In this document: positions 51,738-61,155 of the stretch, piece by piece
How positions within the stretch are numbered: position 1 is the first letter of the stretch
Layout of the letters: each line of letters begins with the position of its first letter
Notes under the pieces: generated by a model
Seen by the model: the letters and a program-made list of their open reading frames with translations, nothing else
Database searches by the model: none
Told to the model about the DNA's origin: nothing
Translations under genes and position numbers: made by a program
DNA from: an uncultured Candidatus Planktophila sp.
GTDB taxonomy: Bacteria > Actinomycetota > Actinomycetes > Nanopelagicales > Nanopelagicaceae
NCBI GenBank assembly: GCA_937975715.1
Contig: CALJUA010000030.1
Location: 48,681 to 112,680, forward strand
DNA length: 64,000 nucleotides
Direction of reading: 5' to 3'

Positions 51738-52325
51738 ATGCGCATTATTGCTGGAGCGGCCAAAGGTCGTCCTATCTCAGCAGTTGCTTCAGCTACTCGC
51801 CCCACCTCTGACCGTGCGCGTGAAGCGCTATTCTCAACGTTGATGTCAGAGTTCGGTGATTTCGAAGGTTTGCGGGTGCTCGATCTCTATGCAGGTACAG
51901 GCGCTATTGCTCTCGAAGCACTCTCTCGTGGTGCAGCTCTGGTACATGCAGTGGAGAAAGATGAAGCTGCAGCAAAAGCGATTGCGGATAATTACGACAG
52001 CATCAAGAGTGCGCAATTTGCTGGCCTCTTTCATCTCTACACAATGGGTGCTCATAGGTTCTTAGGCGATAAAGCTCAGTATCAATATCACTTCATCTAT
52101 ATCGATCCGCCATACGATGTCGATGACATAGATATCGTCGAAACTTTGGTTCAACTCCGCGAAAATGGATTTGTTCACCCAGATGCGATTATCGCTATCG
52201 AAAGAAATAGTCGGACAAAAGAGATTTCTTGGCCATATGGATATGAAGCGATTCGCGTAAAGAATTACGGACAGGCAACTATTTTCTACGGAATTCCTCT
52301 CTCCGATGCGCCTGAAAATGGATAA
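51738..52325 (+). CDS. rsmD: 16S rRNA (guanine(966)-N(2))-methyltransferase RsmD
   Basis: Methylates G966 of 16S rRNA with S-adenosylmethionine. The 195-residue protein has the cofactor motif VLDLYAGTGAIALEALSRG (residues 48-66) and catalytic DPPY at 123-126. GGGGAGAAG precedes ATG 51738. The position between recG and coaD is conserved. Confidence 0.95.
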   Translation: MRIIAGAAKGRPISAVASATRPTSDRAREALFSTLMSEFGDFEGLRVLDLYAGTGAIALEALSRGAALVHAVEKDEAAAKAIADNYDSIKSAQFAGLFHLYTMGAHRFLGDKAQYQYHFIYIDPPYDVDDIDIVETLVQLRENGFVHPDAIIAIERNSRTKEISWPYGYEAIRVKNYGQATIFYGIPLSDAPENG

Positions 52326-52341
52326 CTGGCTCTCATCTTGC

Positions 52342-52347
52342 TAGCGT
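52342..52347 (+). promoter_or_regulatory. -10-like element placing coaD as leaderless
   Basis: TAGCGT, seven bases, then ATG 52355; no Shine-Dalgarno is seen. Confidence 0.45.
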
Positions 52348-52354
52348 TCTCCAT

Positions 52355-52843
52355 ATGAAGCGCGCTGTTTGCCCAGGATCCTTCGATCCCATCACATATG
52401 GACACCTCGACATCATCGAGCGTGCCAGCAAGCAGTTCGACGAAGTCGTTGTAGCTGTCTTCGTTAATCGCAAGAAGGATGGCCTTTTCTCCGTAGAAGA
52501 GCGCCTCGATCTCATCAGCGCCAACGTCGCTCAATTTAATAATGTAAAAGTTGATTCGGGCTCTGGCCTGCTCGTCGACTATTGCAAGGCAAAAGATGTA
52601 GATGTCATTGTCAAAGGTCTTCGCGCTGTCACCGACTTCGACTACGAGCTCCAAATGGCGCAGGTTCATACACAGGCATCTGGCGTAGAGACAATGTTTA
52701 TGGCGACGTCACCTACTCACTCTTTCCTTTCTTCCTCTATCGTCAAGGAACTCGCTTACTATGGGGGAGATGTTTCAACGATGGTTCCAGCAAATGTTAA
52801 TGCAGCGCTCAAGGCGCGTGCAGCTTCCCGGGCAAGTAAGTAA
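52355..52843 (+). CDS. coaD: Pantetheine-phosphate adenylyltransferase
   Basis: Penultimate step of coenzyme A synthesis: joins 4'-phosphopantetheine to AMP. The 162 residues contain the nucleotidyltransferase motif TYGH (T14-H17) in CPGSFDPITYGHLDIIERA, VVKGLR-type VIVKGLRAVTDFDYE, and the C-terminal FLSSSIVKELAYYGG. Its length is standard. Confidence 0.96.
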   Translation: MKRAVCPGSFDPITYGHLDIIERASKQFDEVVVAVFVNRKKDGLFSVEERLDLISANVAQFNNVKVDSGSGLLVDYCKAKDVDVIVKGLRAVTDFDYELQMAQVHTQASGVETMFMATSPTHSFLSSSIVKELAYYGGDVSTMVPANVNAALKARAASRASK

Positions 52844-52860
52844 AAGAGGACGGTAGAGAT

Positions 52861-53349
52861 ATGTCTATGGATTCAATTGAAAAACTGAATACTGCGATCA
52901 CTCTGATTGAAGAAGCTCGCAGCGTTCCGCTCTCTGCATCTTGCGTTGTGCACCGTGGTGAAATCCTCGAGATTCTCGAAGGTGCACGTGACATTCTGCC
53001 AACAGATTTACATACAGCTGAAGACATCATCGCCGAGCGTGATCGCATCATCGAAGAAGGTCGCATCAGCGCCGAATCAATGATTGCAACAGCGCGCGAA
53101 GATGTAGCTCGCATGGTCGAGCAAACAGCAATCGTGCAATCTGCACGCGATGAGGCGCAGCGCATCCTTGATGATGCTCGTGATATTGCAGCGCAAGAGC
53201 GTGAAGAAGTTGAGGCATATATCGATGGCCGCCTTGCAACTCTTGAGGTCATTCTTAATAAGACTATGGATGCTGTTGCACGTGGTCGCGAACGTCTTGA
53301 AGGTGCAAACGATAAAGATGTCCTTTCCCAGCTCTCAGAAGATAATTAA
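52861..53349 (+). CDS. SepIVA-like DivIVA-related coiled-coil protein
   Basis: A 162-residue, strongly charged protein predicted to be helical, with coiled coil over about residues 50-150. The region DIIAERDRIIEEGRISAESM and IVQSARDEAQRILDDA resembles mycobacterial SepIVA, a DivIVA-type septum and envelope regulator. In mycobacteria sepIVA lies two genes from rnc, next to the DUF177 gene, and the same order is seen here. GAGGA precedes ATG 52861. Function is inferred by position and similarity. Confidence 0.75.
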   Translation: MSMDSIEKLNTAITLIEEARSVPLSASCVVHRGEILEILEGARDILPTDLHTAEDIIAERDRIIEEGRISAESMIATAREDVARMVEQTAIVQSARDEAQRILDDARDIAAQEREEVEAYIDGRLATLEVILNKTMDAVARGRERLEGANDKDVLSQLSEDN

Positions 53350-53358
53350 TTCAACGCT

Positions 53359-53952
53359 ATGGCATCGAAGAAACCTGCTAACGAGGGAGCATTCCTTCTC
53401 AATACTCATGAACTCCCGCGTCGCGCAGGAGAGATGAAAGAGTACGAACTCGATATCGAGGCACCGTTTCGGGTCGGAGTTCCTTTGATTGCAGTGCCTG
53501 AAGGCGATGTCATTGAACTTGATGTGCGCTGTGAGTCAGTGACCGAGGGGATTCTTGTTACAGCTGATATCTATGCAGTTGCAGAGGGAGAGTGCATTCG
53601 CTGCCTCGACCCTGTCGAGCAAGTTATCGATCGCAAGATTCAAGAGCTCTATCGCTACGAACCGACCGACGATAAGGGCAAGAAATCTCGTAAGAGAGAT
53701 GAAGAGATTGATGACCTCGATGAAGATGAAGCGCTCTATGTTGAGGGCGAGCAAGTCAATCTCGAAGTGCCGGTCCTGGATGCAATTATTTTGAGCCTTC
53801 CGGTCAATCCACTCTGCGATGAGGATTGCCTTGGCCTCTGCCCAGATTGCGGCGAAAAGTGGGAGAGCCTTCCAGAGGACCATGCCCATGATGTGGTCGA
53901 TGCCCGCTGGGCCGGCCTCTCAGACCTCGATTTGGGTTCTTCCGGCCAATAG
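53359..53952 (+). CDS. yceD: DUF177 (YceD) family protein
   Basis: A 197-residue protein of the DUF177/YceD family, linked to 23S rRNA accumulation and commonly next to rpmF. An N-terminal beta part is followed by GECIRCLDPVEQ, a highly acidic middle (about residues 105-130), and a cysteine cluster near the end (LCDEDCLGLCPDCG) that may bind zinc. It is followed by rpmF, as in most bacteria. Confidence 0.88.
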   Translation: MASKKPANEGAFLLNTHELPRRAGEMKEYELDIEAPFRVGVPLIAVPEGDVIELDVRCESVTEGILVTADIYAVAEGECIRCLDPVEQVIDRKIQELYRYEPTDDKGKKSRKRDEEIDDLDEDEALYVEGEQVNLEVPVLDAIILSLPVNPLCDEDCLGLCPDCGEKWESLPEDHAHDVVDARWAGLSDLDLGSSGQ

Positions 53953-54018
53953 GCGATACTTACGCCATATCCGCTAGGCCGAGTTGGCTCAAGTGGCTCG
54001 AGTTAAAGGACGGTTACC

Positions 54019-54192
54019 GTGCCAGTACCAAAGCGAAAGATGTCTCGTTCAAAGACACGTTCACGTCGTTCAATGTGGAAGACAACAGTGGCATCACTCT
54101 CAAATTGCCCACAGTGCCAGCAGCCAAAGCTCAACCACGTTGCTTGCCCTACATGTGGAACATACAACCGCCGTCAGGTTCTTGACGTCTAA
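54019..54192 (+). CDS. rpmF: 50S ribosomal protein L32
   Basis: A small large-subunit protein of 57 residues. It begins with GTG 54019 as MPVPKRKMSRSKTRSRRSMW, continues with the zinc-binding pairs CPQC and CPTCG, and ends YNRRQVLDV, all typical of L32. AAAGGA lies at 54005-54010, a suitable distance. It sits between yceD and rnc; rnc starts one base after its stop. Confidence 0.95.
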   Translation: MPVPKRKMSRSKTRSRRSMWKTTVASLSNCPQCQQPKLNHVACPTCGTYNRRQVLDV

Positions 54193-54193
54193 T

Positions 54194-54874
54194 TTGTATT
54201 CGGATCTCCTCAAGCAGATAGACGTCGAAATCGACGTAGAACTGCTTGAGTTAGCTTTCACCCATCGCTCATTCGCATATGAAGCAGGATTAACTGCTAC
54301 GAATGAGCGTTTGGAATTTCTGGGCGACTCTGTTCTTGGAATGGTCGTCACTGAAGAGCTCTATCGCAAATATCCAGATCTCGACGAAAGTCGTTTATCT
54401 CCGCTGCGTTCAGGCATCGTCAATATGCGCGCGCTAGCCGATATTGCGCGCTCACTCAATCTCGGAAAATACATCCGCCTCGGTAAAGGCGAAGAAGTCA
54501 CCAACGGTCGTGACAAGAACTCACTTCTGGCAGATGCGCTCGAAGCGCTCATCGGAGCGATGTACATCTCTACCGGATTTGAAAAGACTTCCGCTGCTCT
54601 CTTAAAACTCGTTGGTCCAACACTCAATAGCGCAATGGCGATGGGTGCAGGTTTGGATGGCAAGACTGCGCTGCAAGAACTTGTTGCATCCCTTGGAAAA
54701 TCAACTTTGGAATATCAGGTCTCCGAGAGCGGACCAGATCACGATAAGAGTTTTGAAGCCACTGCAATTGTCGGGGGAGAACCTGTCGCAACTGGCACAG
54801 GTAAGAGCAAGCGCGAAGCAGAGCAAGCAGCTGCGCGTTCTGCATTCGCCAAGATTAGTTCTGAAAAGGAATGA
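54194..54874 (+). CDS. rnc: Ribonuclease III
   Basis: Double-strand-specific endoribonuclease for rRNA and mRNA processing. The catalytic domain shows LAFTHRSFAYE and the signature NERLEFLGDSVLG (E41, D45), then LLADALEALIGAMYI; a C-terminal double-strand RNA-binding domain starts at DGKTALQELVAS. I chose TTG 54194, right after the rpmF stop, giving 226 residues; TTG 54182 inside rpmF is an alternative. The mutM gene that usually follows in actinobacteria is absent. Confidence 0.94.
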   Translation: MYSDLLKQIDVEIDVELLELAFTHRSFAYEAGLTATNERLEFLGDSVLGMVVTEELYRKYPDLDESRLSPLRSGIVNMRALADIARSLNLGKYIRLGKGEEVTNGRDKNSLLADALEALIGAMYISTGFEKTSAALLKLVGPTLNSAMAMGAGLDGKTALQELVASLGKSTLEYQVSESGPDHDKSFEATAIVGGEPVATGTGKSKREAEQAAARSAFAKISSEKE

Positions 54875-54936
54875 GGCTCAAACCCTCAAGTTGAAGTTGA
54901 GCTGAGTCGCGTTTATATGTAAACCCAACTGCAAGG

Positions 54937-54942
54937 TAGGTT
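54937..54942 (+). promoter_or_regulatory. -10 element placing smc as leaderless
   Basis: TAGGTT, six bases, then GTG 54949, without a Shine-Dalgarno. Confidence 0.5.
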
Positions 54943-54948
54943 TGCGCC

Positions 54949-57900
54949 GTGTATTTGAAGAGTCTGACCCTCAAAGGATTTAAATCCTTTGCATCTGCGA
55001 CGACCCTTCGTCTCGAACCCGGAATCACGTGTGTCGTTGGTCCAAATGGTTCAGGAAAATCAAACGTAGTTGATGCGCTCACCTGGGTAATGGGTGAGCA
55101 GGGTGCAAAGTCACTTCGCGGCGGAAAGATGGAAGATGTCATCTTCGCCGGAACATCAGGTCGCGCACCACTCGGTCGTGCAGAAGTTGCTGTCACGATC
55201 GACAACAGCGATGGCGCACTCAATATCGATTACACCGAAGTAACAATCTCTCGCATTCTCTTCCGTAATGGACAGAGCGAATATCAAATTAACGGTGAAG
55301 CATCACGTCTTCTCGATATCCAAGAGCTTCTCTCTGACTCAGGTATCGGTCGCGAAATGCACGTCATCGTCGGCCAAGGCCAGCTCGATGCAATCTTGAT
55401 GGCAACACCTGAAGAACGTCGTGCTTACATTGAAGAAGCTGCAGGCGTGCTTAAGCACCGCAAGCGTAAAGAGAAAGCTCTTCGCAAGCTCGATTCAATG
55501 CAGGCAAACCTGGCGCGCGTTAATGACCTTACCGTTGAACTTCGTCGTCAGTTGCGTCCATTGGGTAAGCAAGCTGAAGTCGCAAAGAAGGCTGCAACTA
55601 TCCAGGCAGATCTACGTGATGCACGCCTTCGTCTCCTTGCAGATGATTACATTGCTTTCTCAAAGACTCTCGACGCTGAAGTTGCAGATGAGAACGCCCT
55701 TCGCGAGCGTCGTGCAGGCGTAGAAGCTGAGCTAGATAAGGCGCGCAAGCGTGAAGAGGAGCTCGATGCTCAAGCAGCATTTGAAACTCCAATGTTGATT
55801 GCAGCGCAAGAGAACTTCTACAACCTCTCTGGCCTTCGTGAAAAATTCCGCAGCACACAGTCTTTGGCGCAAGAACGTTCGCGCTTCCTCGCGGAAGAGG
55901 CAGAAGAAGCTCGCTCCGCTGGTCGCGATCCAGAAGCACTTGAAGCAGAGGCTGCATCACTTCTTGAAGAAGAGTCACGACTTCGCCAAGAGACTGTTCA
56001 AGCAGAAGCTGCCTTAGAAGAGGCAACCACAAAACTTGCACAACTAGAAGCCGCACTGAAGGCAGAAGAAGACACAATCGATGCAGCGCTTCGCGCAATC
56101 GCAGATCAGCGTGAAGGAACTGCGCGCCAAGAAGGTCACATTAAATCTCTGGCAGCGCGTCTCGAAGCAAATGCTGAAGAAATTGCACGTCTCACAACTG
56201 CACGCTCTGAAGCACAATCTCGGGTCGATCAAGCAAAGGCCGCCTACAGCCAATTCGAAATGGAAATTGCTGGCGCAGATGCTGGCGAACTTGGACTCGA
56301 TTCACAATTTGAAGTAGCTAAGAGCGCACTTGATTCTGCAAAGAAGAAGCATGCAGAACTCGTTGATGCAGAGCGCGCAGCAGATCGCGAACGCAATGCT
56401 GTTGAATCAAAGCTTGAAGCGATGCGCATTACATCTCAATCGCGCGATGGAGCTGCAGCACTTGTTCGTGACTCACGTGGCGTAAACCTTCTCGGAAGCA
56501 TCGCATCCTTGATACAGATTGATTCTGGTTGGGAGGCGGCAACTGCAGCTGCTCTCGGAACACTTGCAGATGCAGTTGTAGTCCGTGATATCAATGCAGC
56601 AGTCACAGCACTGACAACCCTTCGCAGTGAAAACCTTGGACAGGCAGATGTGCTTGTCTACGAGCCAGGTGCACATTCATCATCAAGCGTTCCAGGTAAC
56701 CTCACATCTCTTCTTTCGCATGTGCGCTCATCGCAGATCTCTGAGCTTCTCTCTCAGCTTCTTGGCAACACTGTTGTCGTTGAGCATGCTCGCGATGCTG
56801 AAAGCATCTTGCGCGAGCACAAGGGCTTGACTGTCGTTACTCGTGACGGCGATGTCATTACAGCCCATCGCGCACGCGGTGGTTCTGCATCATCTAACTC
56901 ACTCGTTGAAATTCAAGCTCTCATCAATGGACTTGAGGCACAGGCCGAAGAACTCGTTCGCACATGTGACCGACTTAAGTTTGAAATCTCCACGGCAGCT
57001 GCAGAGGTAGATAGCAAGCAAAGCGACTTCGATGCAGCTCTGGCACAGCTCAATGAATCCGATGCTCGCATCGCAGCGCTTACCGAGCAGCTCGCAGTAT
57101 CTGGCCAGAACATGAAGTCAGCATCAGCTGAGGTTGAGCGTCTGACTCAAGCAATTACCGAAGCATCTGCTGCTAAATCCCGCGATGAGAACGAACTCGC
57201 AATTGCCCAATCTCAACTTGGTCAGCAAGGTGAGATCGCAGAACCTGATCGCACGCGTGCAGAGAGCCTTCGTGAGGAAGTTTCAGCGGCCCGTTCTTCA
57301 CAGATGGAATCTCGTCTTGCGGTTCGTACATCGGAAGAGCGCGTGACATCAATTGCAGCTCGTGCACAATCATTGAAGGATGCTGCAAATGCGGAGCGCG
57401 AAGCATCGGAACGTGCAGTTGCACGACGTGGTGCCCGTGCTCGTGGTGCGGTAATTTCACAGGCAATTGCGGAAGCGGCATACGAAGCTTTGATTCATAT
57501 CGAACGTTCTATCGCTAAGTCTTCAGCAGAACGTCAGCGTCTGGAAAGCTCACGCACTGATCGCGACAGCGAGACTCTCACTGTTCGCACACGTGGCCGC
57601 GAACTCACCGCTGAACTGGATCAACTCACTACAAGCGTTCACCGCGACGAGATCGCTCGCGCAGAACAACGCATGCGTATTGAGGCGCTTGAGACTAAGG
57701 CTGTCGAAGAACTTGGTATAGATATTCCAACGCTGATTGGCGAATACGGTCCTGATAAGGATGTTCCAACATTTATCGAGACCGATGAGGGCGAAATTGT
57801 TGCGACAGAGCTCATCCCTTATCGCCGTGATCAGCAGGAGAAGCGCCTTGCTTCTGCTGAGCGTTCACTGAACTTGCTCGGCAAGATCAACCCGCTTGCT

Positions 57901-58485
57901 CTTGAAGAGTACAACGCACTTGAAGAACGCTTGAAGTTCCTTGCAGAACAGCTCGAAGATTTGAAGCGCACCAAGAAGGATCTCCTCGACATCATCAAGG
58001 AAGTTGATGACAAAGTTCAGGAAGTCTTTATGGAGGCCTACACAGAAGTTGCAGCGCACTTCAAGGACATCTTCGGTCGCTTGTTCCCTGGCGGAGAAGG
58101 AAAGCTCTTCCTCTCAAATCCAGATGACCTCCTCAATACTGGCGTCGATGTAGAAGCGCGCCCACCAGGAAAGCGCGTGAAGCGTCTCTCACTTCTCTCA
58201 GGTGGCGAAAAGTCACTGACAGCCGTTGCGATGCTCGTTGCGATCTTTAAGTCACGTCCAAGCCCGTTCTACGTACTCGACGAAGTTGAAGCAGCGCTCG
58301 ATGATGTCAACCTAGGTCGCTTGCTCGGTGTTCTTGAAGAGATTCGTGAAAATTCACAGCTCATCATCATTACTCACCAGAAGCGCACCATGGAGATTGC
58401 AGATGCGCTCTACGGCGTAACAATGCGCGGCGATGGCGTAACCGAAGTTATCTCGCAGCGTCTTCGCGAGACTGCAAACGCCTAA
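54949..58485 (+). CDS. smc: Chromosome segregation protein SMC
   Basis: Long ATPase that organises and separates chromosomes. The 1178 residues have Walker A GPNGSGKS at 31-38, two long coiled coils, a central hinge (about 500-650, starting GVNLLGSIASLIQI), the ABC signature LSGGEKS at 1083-1089 and Walker B with D1111/E1112 (YVLDEVEAALDD). Full length and intact. It starts with GTG behind a probable leaderless promoter. It is followed by ftsY as in other actinobacteria. Confidence 0.97.
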   Translation: MYLKSLTLKGFKSFASATTLRLEPGITCVVGPNGSGKSNVVDALTWVMGEQGAKSLRGGKMEDVIFAGTSGRAPLGRAEVAVTIDNSDGALNIDYTEVTISRILFRNGQSEYQINGEASRLLDIQELLSDSGIGREMHVIVGQGQLDAILMATPEERRAYIEEAAGVLKHRKRKEKALRKLDSMQANLARVNDLTVELRRQLRPLGKQAEVAKKAATIQADLRDARLRLLADDYIAFSKTLDAEVADENALRERRAGVEAELDKARKREEELDAQAAFETPMLIAAQENFYNLSGLREKFRSTQSLAQERSRFLAEEAEEARSAGRDPEALEAEAASLLEEESRLRQETVQAEAALEEATTKLAQLEAALKAEEDTIDAALRAIADQREGTARQEGHIKSLAARLEANAEEIARLTTARSEAQSRVDQAKAAYSQFEMEIAGADAGELGLDSQFEVAKSALDSAKKKHAELVDAERAADRERNAVESKLEAMRITSQSRDGAAALVRDSRGVNLLGSIASLIQIDSGWEAATAAALGTLADAVVVRDINAAVTALTTLRSENLGQADVLVYEPGAHSSSSVPGNLTSLLSHVRSSQISELLSQLLGNTVVVEHARDAESILREHKGLTVVTRDGDVITAHRARGGSASSNSLVEIQALINGLEAQAEELVRTCDRLKFEISTAAAEVDSKQSDFDAALAQLNESDARIAALTEQLAVSGQNMKSASAEVERLTQAITEASAAKSRDENELAIAQSQLGQQGEIAEPDRTRAESLREEVSAARSSQMESRLAVRTSEERVTSIAARAQSLKDAANAEREASERAVARRGARARGAVISQAIAEAAYEALIHIERSIAKSSAERQRLESSRTDRDSETLTVRTRGRELTAELDQLTTSVHRDEIARAEQRMRIEALETKAVEELGIDIPTLIGEYGPDKDVPTFIETDEGEIVATELIPYRRDQQEKRLASAERSLNLLGKINPLALEEYNALEERLKFLAEQLEDLKRTKKDLLDIIKEVDDKVQEVFMEAYTEVAAHFKDIFGRLFPGGEGKLFLSNPDDLLNTGVDVEARPPGKRVKRLSLLSGGEKSLTAVAMLVAIFKSRPSPFYVLDEVEAALDDVNLGRLLGVLEEIRENSQLIIITHQKRTMEIADALYGVTMRGDGVTEVISQRLRETANA

Positions 58486-58498
58486 GGGGTAAAGCCTG

Positions 58499-59338
58499 AT
58501 GGGTCTCTTCTCGCGTTTTGTTTCAAAACTCAAAGGTGAATCCACTGCATCCTTACTGGATTGGGATGAACTCTCATCAGAGCTTCTTGCAGCAGATTTA
58601 GGTCCCGTTCTCTCTGAGAAGTTGATTACAGAAGGCAAGAAAATCAAAGGTGATGATGCAGAAGGCGCTCTCCGCGAGATTCTGCAATCACATCTCTCGC
58701 AAAAGAACCGCGCCTTAGCTCCAGCTGCATCTCCGGCGGTCATATTGGTTGTGGGTGTCAACGGTGTCGGTAAGACAACATCAGTTGCGAAGTTGGCTCA
58801 GTATTTAAAGAACCAATCACACACATTAGTTTTGGGAGCGGCAGATACATTTCGCGCAGCCGCCGTTGAACAGCTTTCAACATGGGGCTCGCGCGTCGGC
58901 GTTGATGTGATTACGGGAAAGCATGAAGGCGAACCAGCATCTGTTGCTTTTGATGCAGTAAAACGAGGTACAGATTCAGGTGCCTCATATGTGATCATCG
59001 ATACCGCAGGACGACTACACACAAAGAACGATTTGATGGCAGAGCTAGGAAAGATTAAGCGAGTCATTGAAAAGAGTGCACCGGTTGCAGAAGTTCTCCT
59101 TGTCATTGATGGAACAACTGGCCAGAACGGATTGATTCAGGCAAAGCTCTTTAGTGAAGCCGTTGAAGTCACCGGTTTGATTGTGACCAAACTCGATGGA
59201 ACAGCCCGCGGGGGAGTAGCCCTTGCAATTGAGGACCAGCTGGATCTGCCTATCAAATTCATCGGCACAGGCGAAGGAATTAACGATTTTGCTCCCTTTG
59301 AGAGCCAGAGCTACATAGACGGGCTCTTGCGGGATTAA
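58499..59338 (+). CDS. ftsY: Signal recognition particle receptor FtsY
   Basis: Membrane-associated SRP GTPase that docks ribosomes at the Sec channel. The 279-residue protein consists of only the N and G domains: Walker A GVNGVGKTT at 86-94, AADTFRAAAVEQL, DTAGR, and TKLDGTARGG. The acidic A domain of longer FtsY proteins is missing; the first residues (MGLFSRFVSKL) form an amphipathic helix that could bind lipid. ffh is five kilobases downstream. Confidence 0.95.
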   Translation: MGLFSRFVSKLKGESTASLLDWDELSSELLAADLGPVLSEKLITEGKKIKGDDAEGALREILQSHLSQKNRALAPAASPAVILVVGVNGVGKTTSVAKLAQYLKNQSHTLVLGAADTFRAAAVEQLSTWGSRVGVDVITGKHEGEPASVAFDAVKRGTDSGASYVIIDTAGRLHTKNDLMAELGKIKRVIEKSAPVAEVLLVIDGTTGQNGLIQAKLFSEAVEVTGLIVTKLDGTARGGVALAIEDQLDLPIKFIGTGEGINDFAPFESQSYIDGLLRD

Positions 59339-59474
59339 CCTGCCTGAAACATTTCCTGCCATTTTGTTGCACCGCCTTAACCCCCTTTGCCTCATTCTGT
59401 AACTCCACTTTGCGACCTTTCTCCCATCTCAACGGCGAGTTCTAGCAGTTTCTATTTATATGTGAGGTTTAACA

Positions 59475-60779
59475 ATGGGAGACGTTGTTCTCAATAGTGG
59501 TGACACTGCATTTATTCTCATCAGTAGTGCGCTCGTCTTACTGATGACTCCTGGTCTTGCATTCTTCTACGGTGGAATGGTTCGCACCAAGAGCGTTCTT
59601 AATATGATGATGATGTCGATGGTCACAATCGGTATCGTGAGCATTCTCTGGGTCATTTATGGTTTTGAATTAGCTTTTGGATACAAAGCAGATTCAGCCT
59701 GGTACGGAAACTTCTCCTTAAGCGGACTAGGTGGCGCTGTAAATGACTTCACCAATAATGGCGGTATTTACCCGATTCCGCTGTTGGTCTTTGCAGCATT
59801 CCAGTTGATGTTTGCGATTATTACTCCAGCGCTTATCTCTGGAGCGATTGCGGATCGCACGAAGTTTGTTTCATGGGGAATCTTTGTTGCAATTTGGTCG
59901 ACAGTCGTTTATTTCCCGGTCGCTCACTGGGTCTTTGCATTTGGAAACAAAGTCGGTGACGTTGTCACCGGAACCGGTTTCCTCGCAGGTAAAGGCATTG
60001 AAGATTTTGCCGGCGGTACCGCTGTCCATATCAATGCGGGTGCAGCAGGTCTAGCTCTCGCAATAGTTCTTGGAAAGCGAATCGGATGGCGCAAGGATCC
60101 AATGCGTCCACACTCATTACCTCTCGTCATGCTCGGCGCAGGCCTCTTGTGGTTCGGTTGGTTCGGCTTCAACGCAGGTTCAGCACTCGGCGCTAATGGA
60201 ATAGCTGGCCTTGCATTTATGAACACACAAGTTGCAGCTGCAGCAGCGATCGTTGGATGGCTCGCGGTGGAGAAGATTCGCAACGGTCATGCAACATCAT
60301 TAGGAGCGGCATCGGGTGCTGTAGCAGGTCTTGTAGCAATTACGCCAGCATGTGCATTCGTTGCACCATGGGCTGCAGTGGTAATCGGTTTCGTTGCAGG
60401 AATTCTCTGCGCGCTAGCTGTGAGCCTGAAGTACAAGTTCGGCTTCGATGATTCACTCGATGTTGTTGGCGTCCACCTTGTCGGAGGAATCTGGGGTTCA
60501 CTCGCTATCGGACTTTTCGGTGCATCAGCAGTAAACAGCATCGGTCTTGATGGCCTCTTCTACGGTGGCGGAACAACTCTCTTGGGTAAGCAAGCCCTCG
60601 GTGTCGCACTCGTAGCGGGTTACTCATTTGTTGCAACGCTCATTATTGGTTTTGCAATCGAGAAGACCATTGGATTCCGCGTCACTAAGGATGCTGAAAT
60701 TGAAGGAATCGATCTCAAGGAACATGCTGAATCAGCATACGAATATGCAAGCTCATCACGAGGAGGCGCAAACCTATGA
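59475..60779 (+). CDS. amt: Ammonium transporter
   Basis: Channel for ammonium uptake in the cytoplasmic membrane. The 434 residues include about eleven membrane segments, FYGGMVRTKSVLNMMMMS, the pore histidines in FAGGTAVHINAG and VVGVHLVGGIWG, and a short cytoplasmic tail. GAGG lies near ATG 59475. It overlaps glnB by ATGA, the typical amt-glnB pair, so PII likely gates it. The 136-base upstream gap has no recognisable GlnR or AmtR box. Confidence 0.95.
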   Translation: MGDVVLNSGDTAFILISSALVLLMTPGLAFFYGGMVRTKSVLNMMMMSMVTIGIVSILWVIYGFELAFGYKADSAWYGNFSLSGLGGAVNDFTNNGGIYPIPLLVFAAFQLMFAIITPALISGAIADRTKFVSWGIFVAIWSTVVYFPVAHWVFAFGNKVGDVVTGTGFLAGKGIEDFAGGTAVHINAGAAGLALAIVLGKRIGWRKDPMRPHSLPLVMLGAGLLWFGWFGFNAGSALGANGIAGLAFMNTQVAAAAAIVGWLAVEKIRNGHATSLGAASGAVAGLVAITPACAFVAPWAAVVIGFVAGILCALAVSLKYKFGFDDSLDVVGVHLVGGIWGSLAIGLFGASAVNSIGLDGLFYGGGTTLLGKQALGVALVAGYSFVATLIIGFAIEKTIGFRVTKDAEIEGIDLKEHAESAYEYASSSRGGANL

Positions 60780-61114
60780 AACTCATTACCGCAATTCTCA
60801 AGCCATTTAAGCTCGATGAAGTAAAAGATGCACTGCAAGCTGCAGGTATCACTGGCATGACTGTCTCTGAAGCCAGTGGCTTCGGTCGACAGAAAGGTCA
60901 CACAGAGGTATACCGAGGTGCTGAATACACCGTAGATCTCGTTCCTAAAGTTCGACTAGAGGTACTCGTTGACGATGCAGACTCTGCAAATATCGTTGAT
61001 GTCATTGTTAAGGCTGCCGGAACCGGATCCATTGGTGATGGAAAAGTCTGGACAACTTCTGTTGATCAAGTTGTCCGCGTTCGCACGGGAGAGCGCGGCC
61101 TCGACGCTATCTAG
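60776..61114 (+). CDS. glnB: Nitrogen regulatory protein PII
   Basis: Trimeric sensor of 2-oxoglutarate and ATP/ADP that controls ammonium uptake. The 112-residue protein has a complete T-loop with the modifiable Tyr51 (GAEYTVDLVPKVRLEV) and the C-terminal TGSIGDGKVWTT signature. Being encoded next to amt suggests the GlnK subtype. GlnD is encoded 41 bases downstream. In actinobacteria the modification is adenylylation rather than uridylylation. Confidence 0.96.
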   Translation: MKLITAILKPFKLDEVKDALQAAGITGMTVSEASGFGRQKGHTEVYRGAEYTVDLVPKVRLEVLVDDADSANIVDVIVKAAGTGSIGDGKVWTTSVDQVVRVRTGERGLDAI

Positions 61115-61127
61115 TCCTGACTAGATA
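61108..61127. repeat. Inverted repeat across the glnB stop
   Basis: TATCTAGTC (61108-61116) and GACTAGATA (61119-61127) are perfect reverse complements around two bases. The repeat covers the glnB stop codon and lies just before glnD. It could be an RNA stem or a protein site; no T-tract follows. Confidence 0.5.
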
Positions 61128-61143
61128 ACGTCTAGTTCGACCA

Positions 61144-61149
61144 TAGAAT
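61144..61149 (+). promoter_or_regulatory. -10 element placing glnD as leaderless
   Basis: TAGAAT, six bases, then ATG 61156, with no Shine-Dalgarno. Confidence 0.55.
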
Positions 61150-61155
61150 CACGTC

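Noticed and set aside
53970..54010. Sequence resembling tRNA D-arm or T-arm elements before rpmF
   Set aside because: No acceptor stem or anticodon arm can be built around it within tRNA length; it is the leader of rpmF.
59339..59474. Possible GlnR or AmtR operator before amt
   Set aside because: I looked for GTNAC/GAAAC-type half sites with proper spacing and for an AmtR-like palindrome and found no convincing match.
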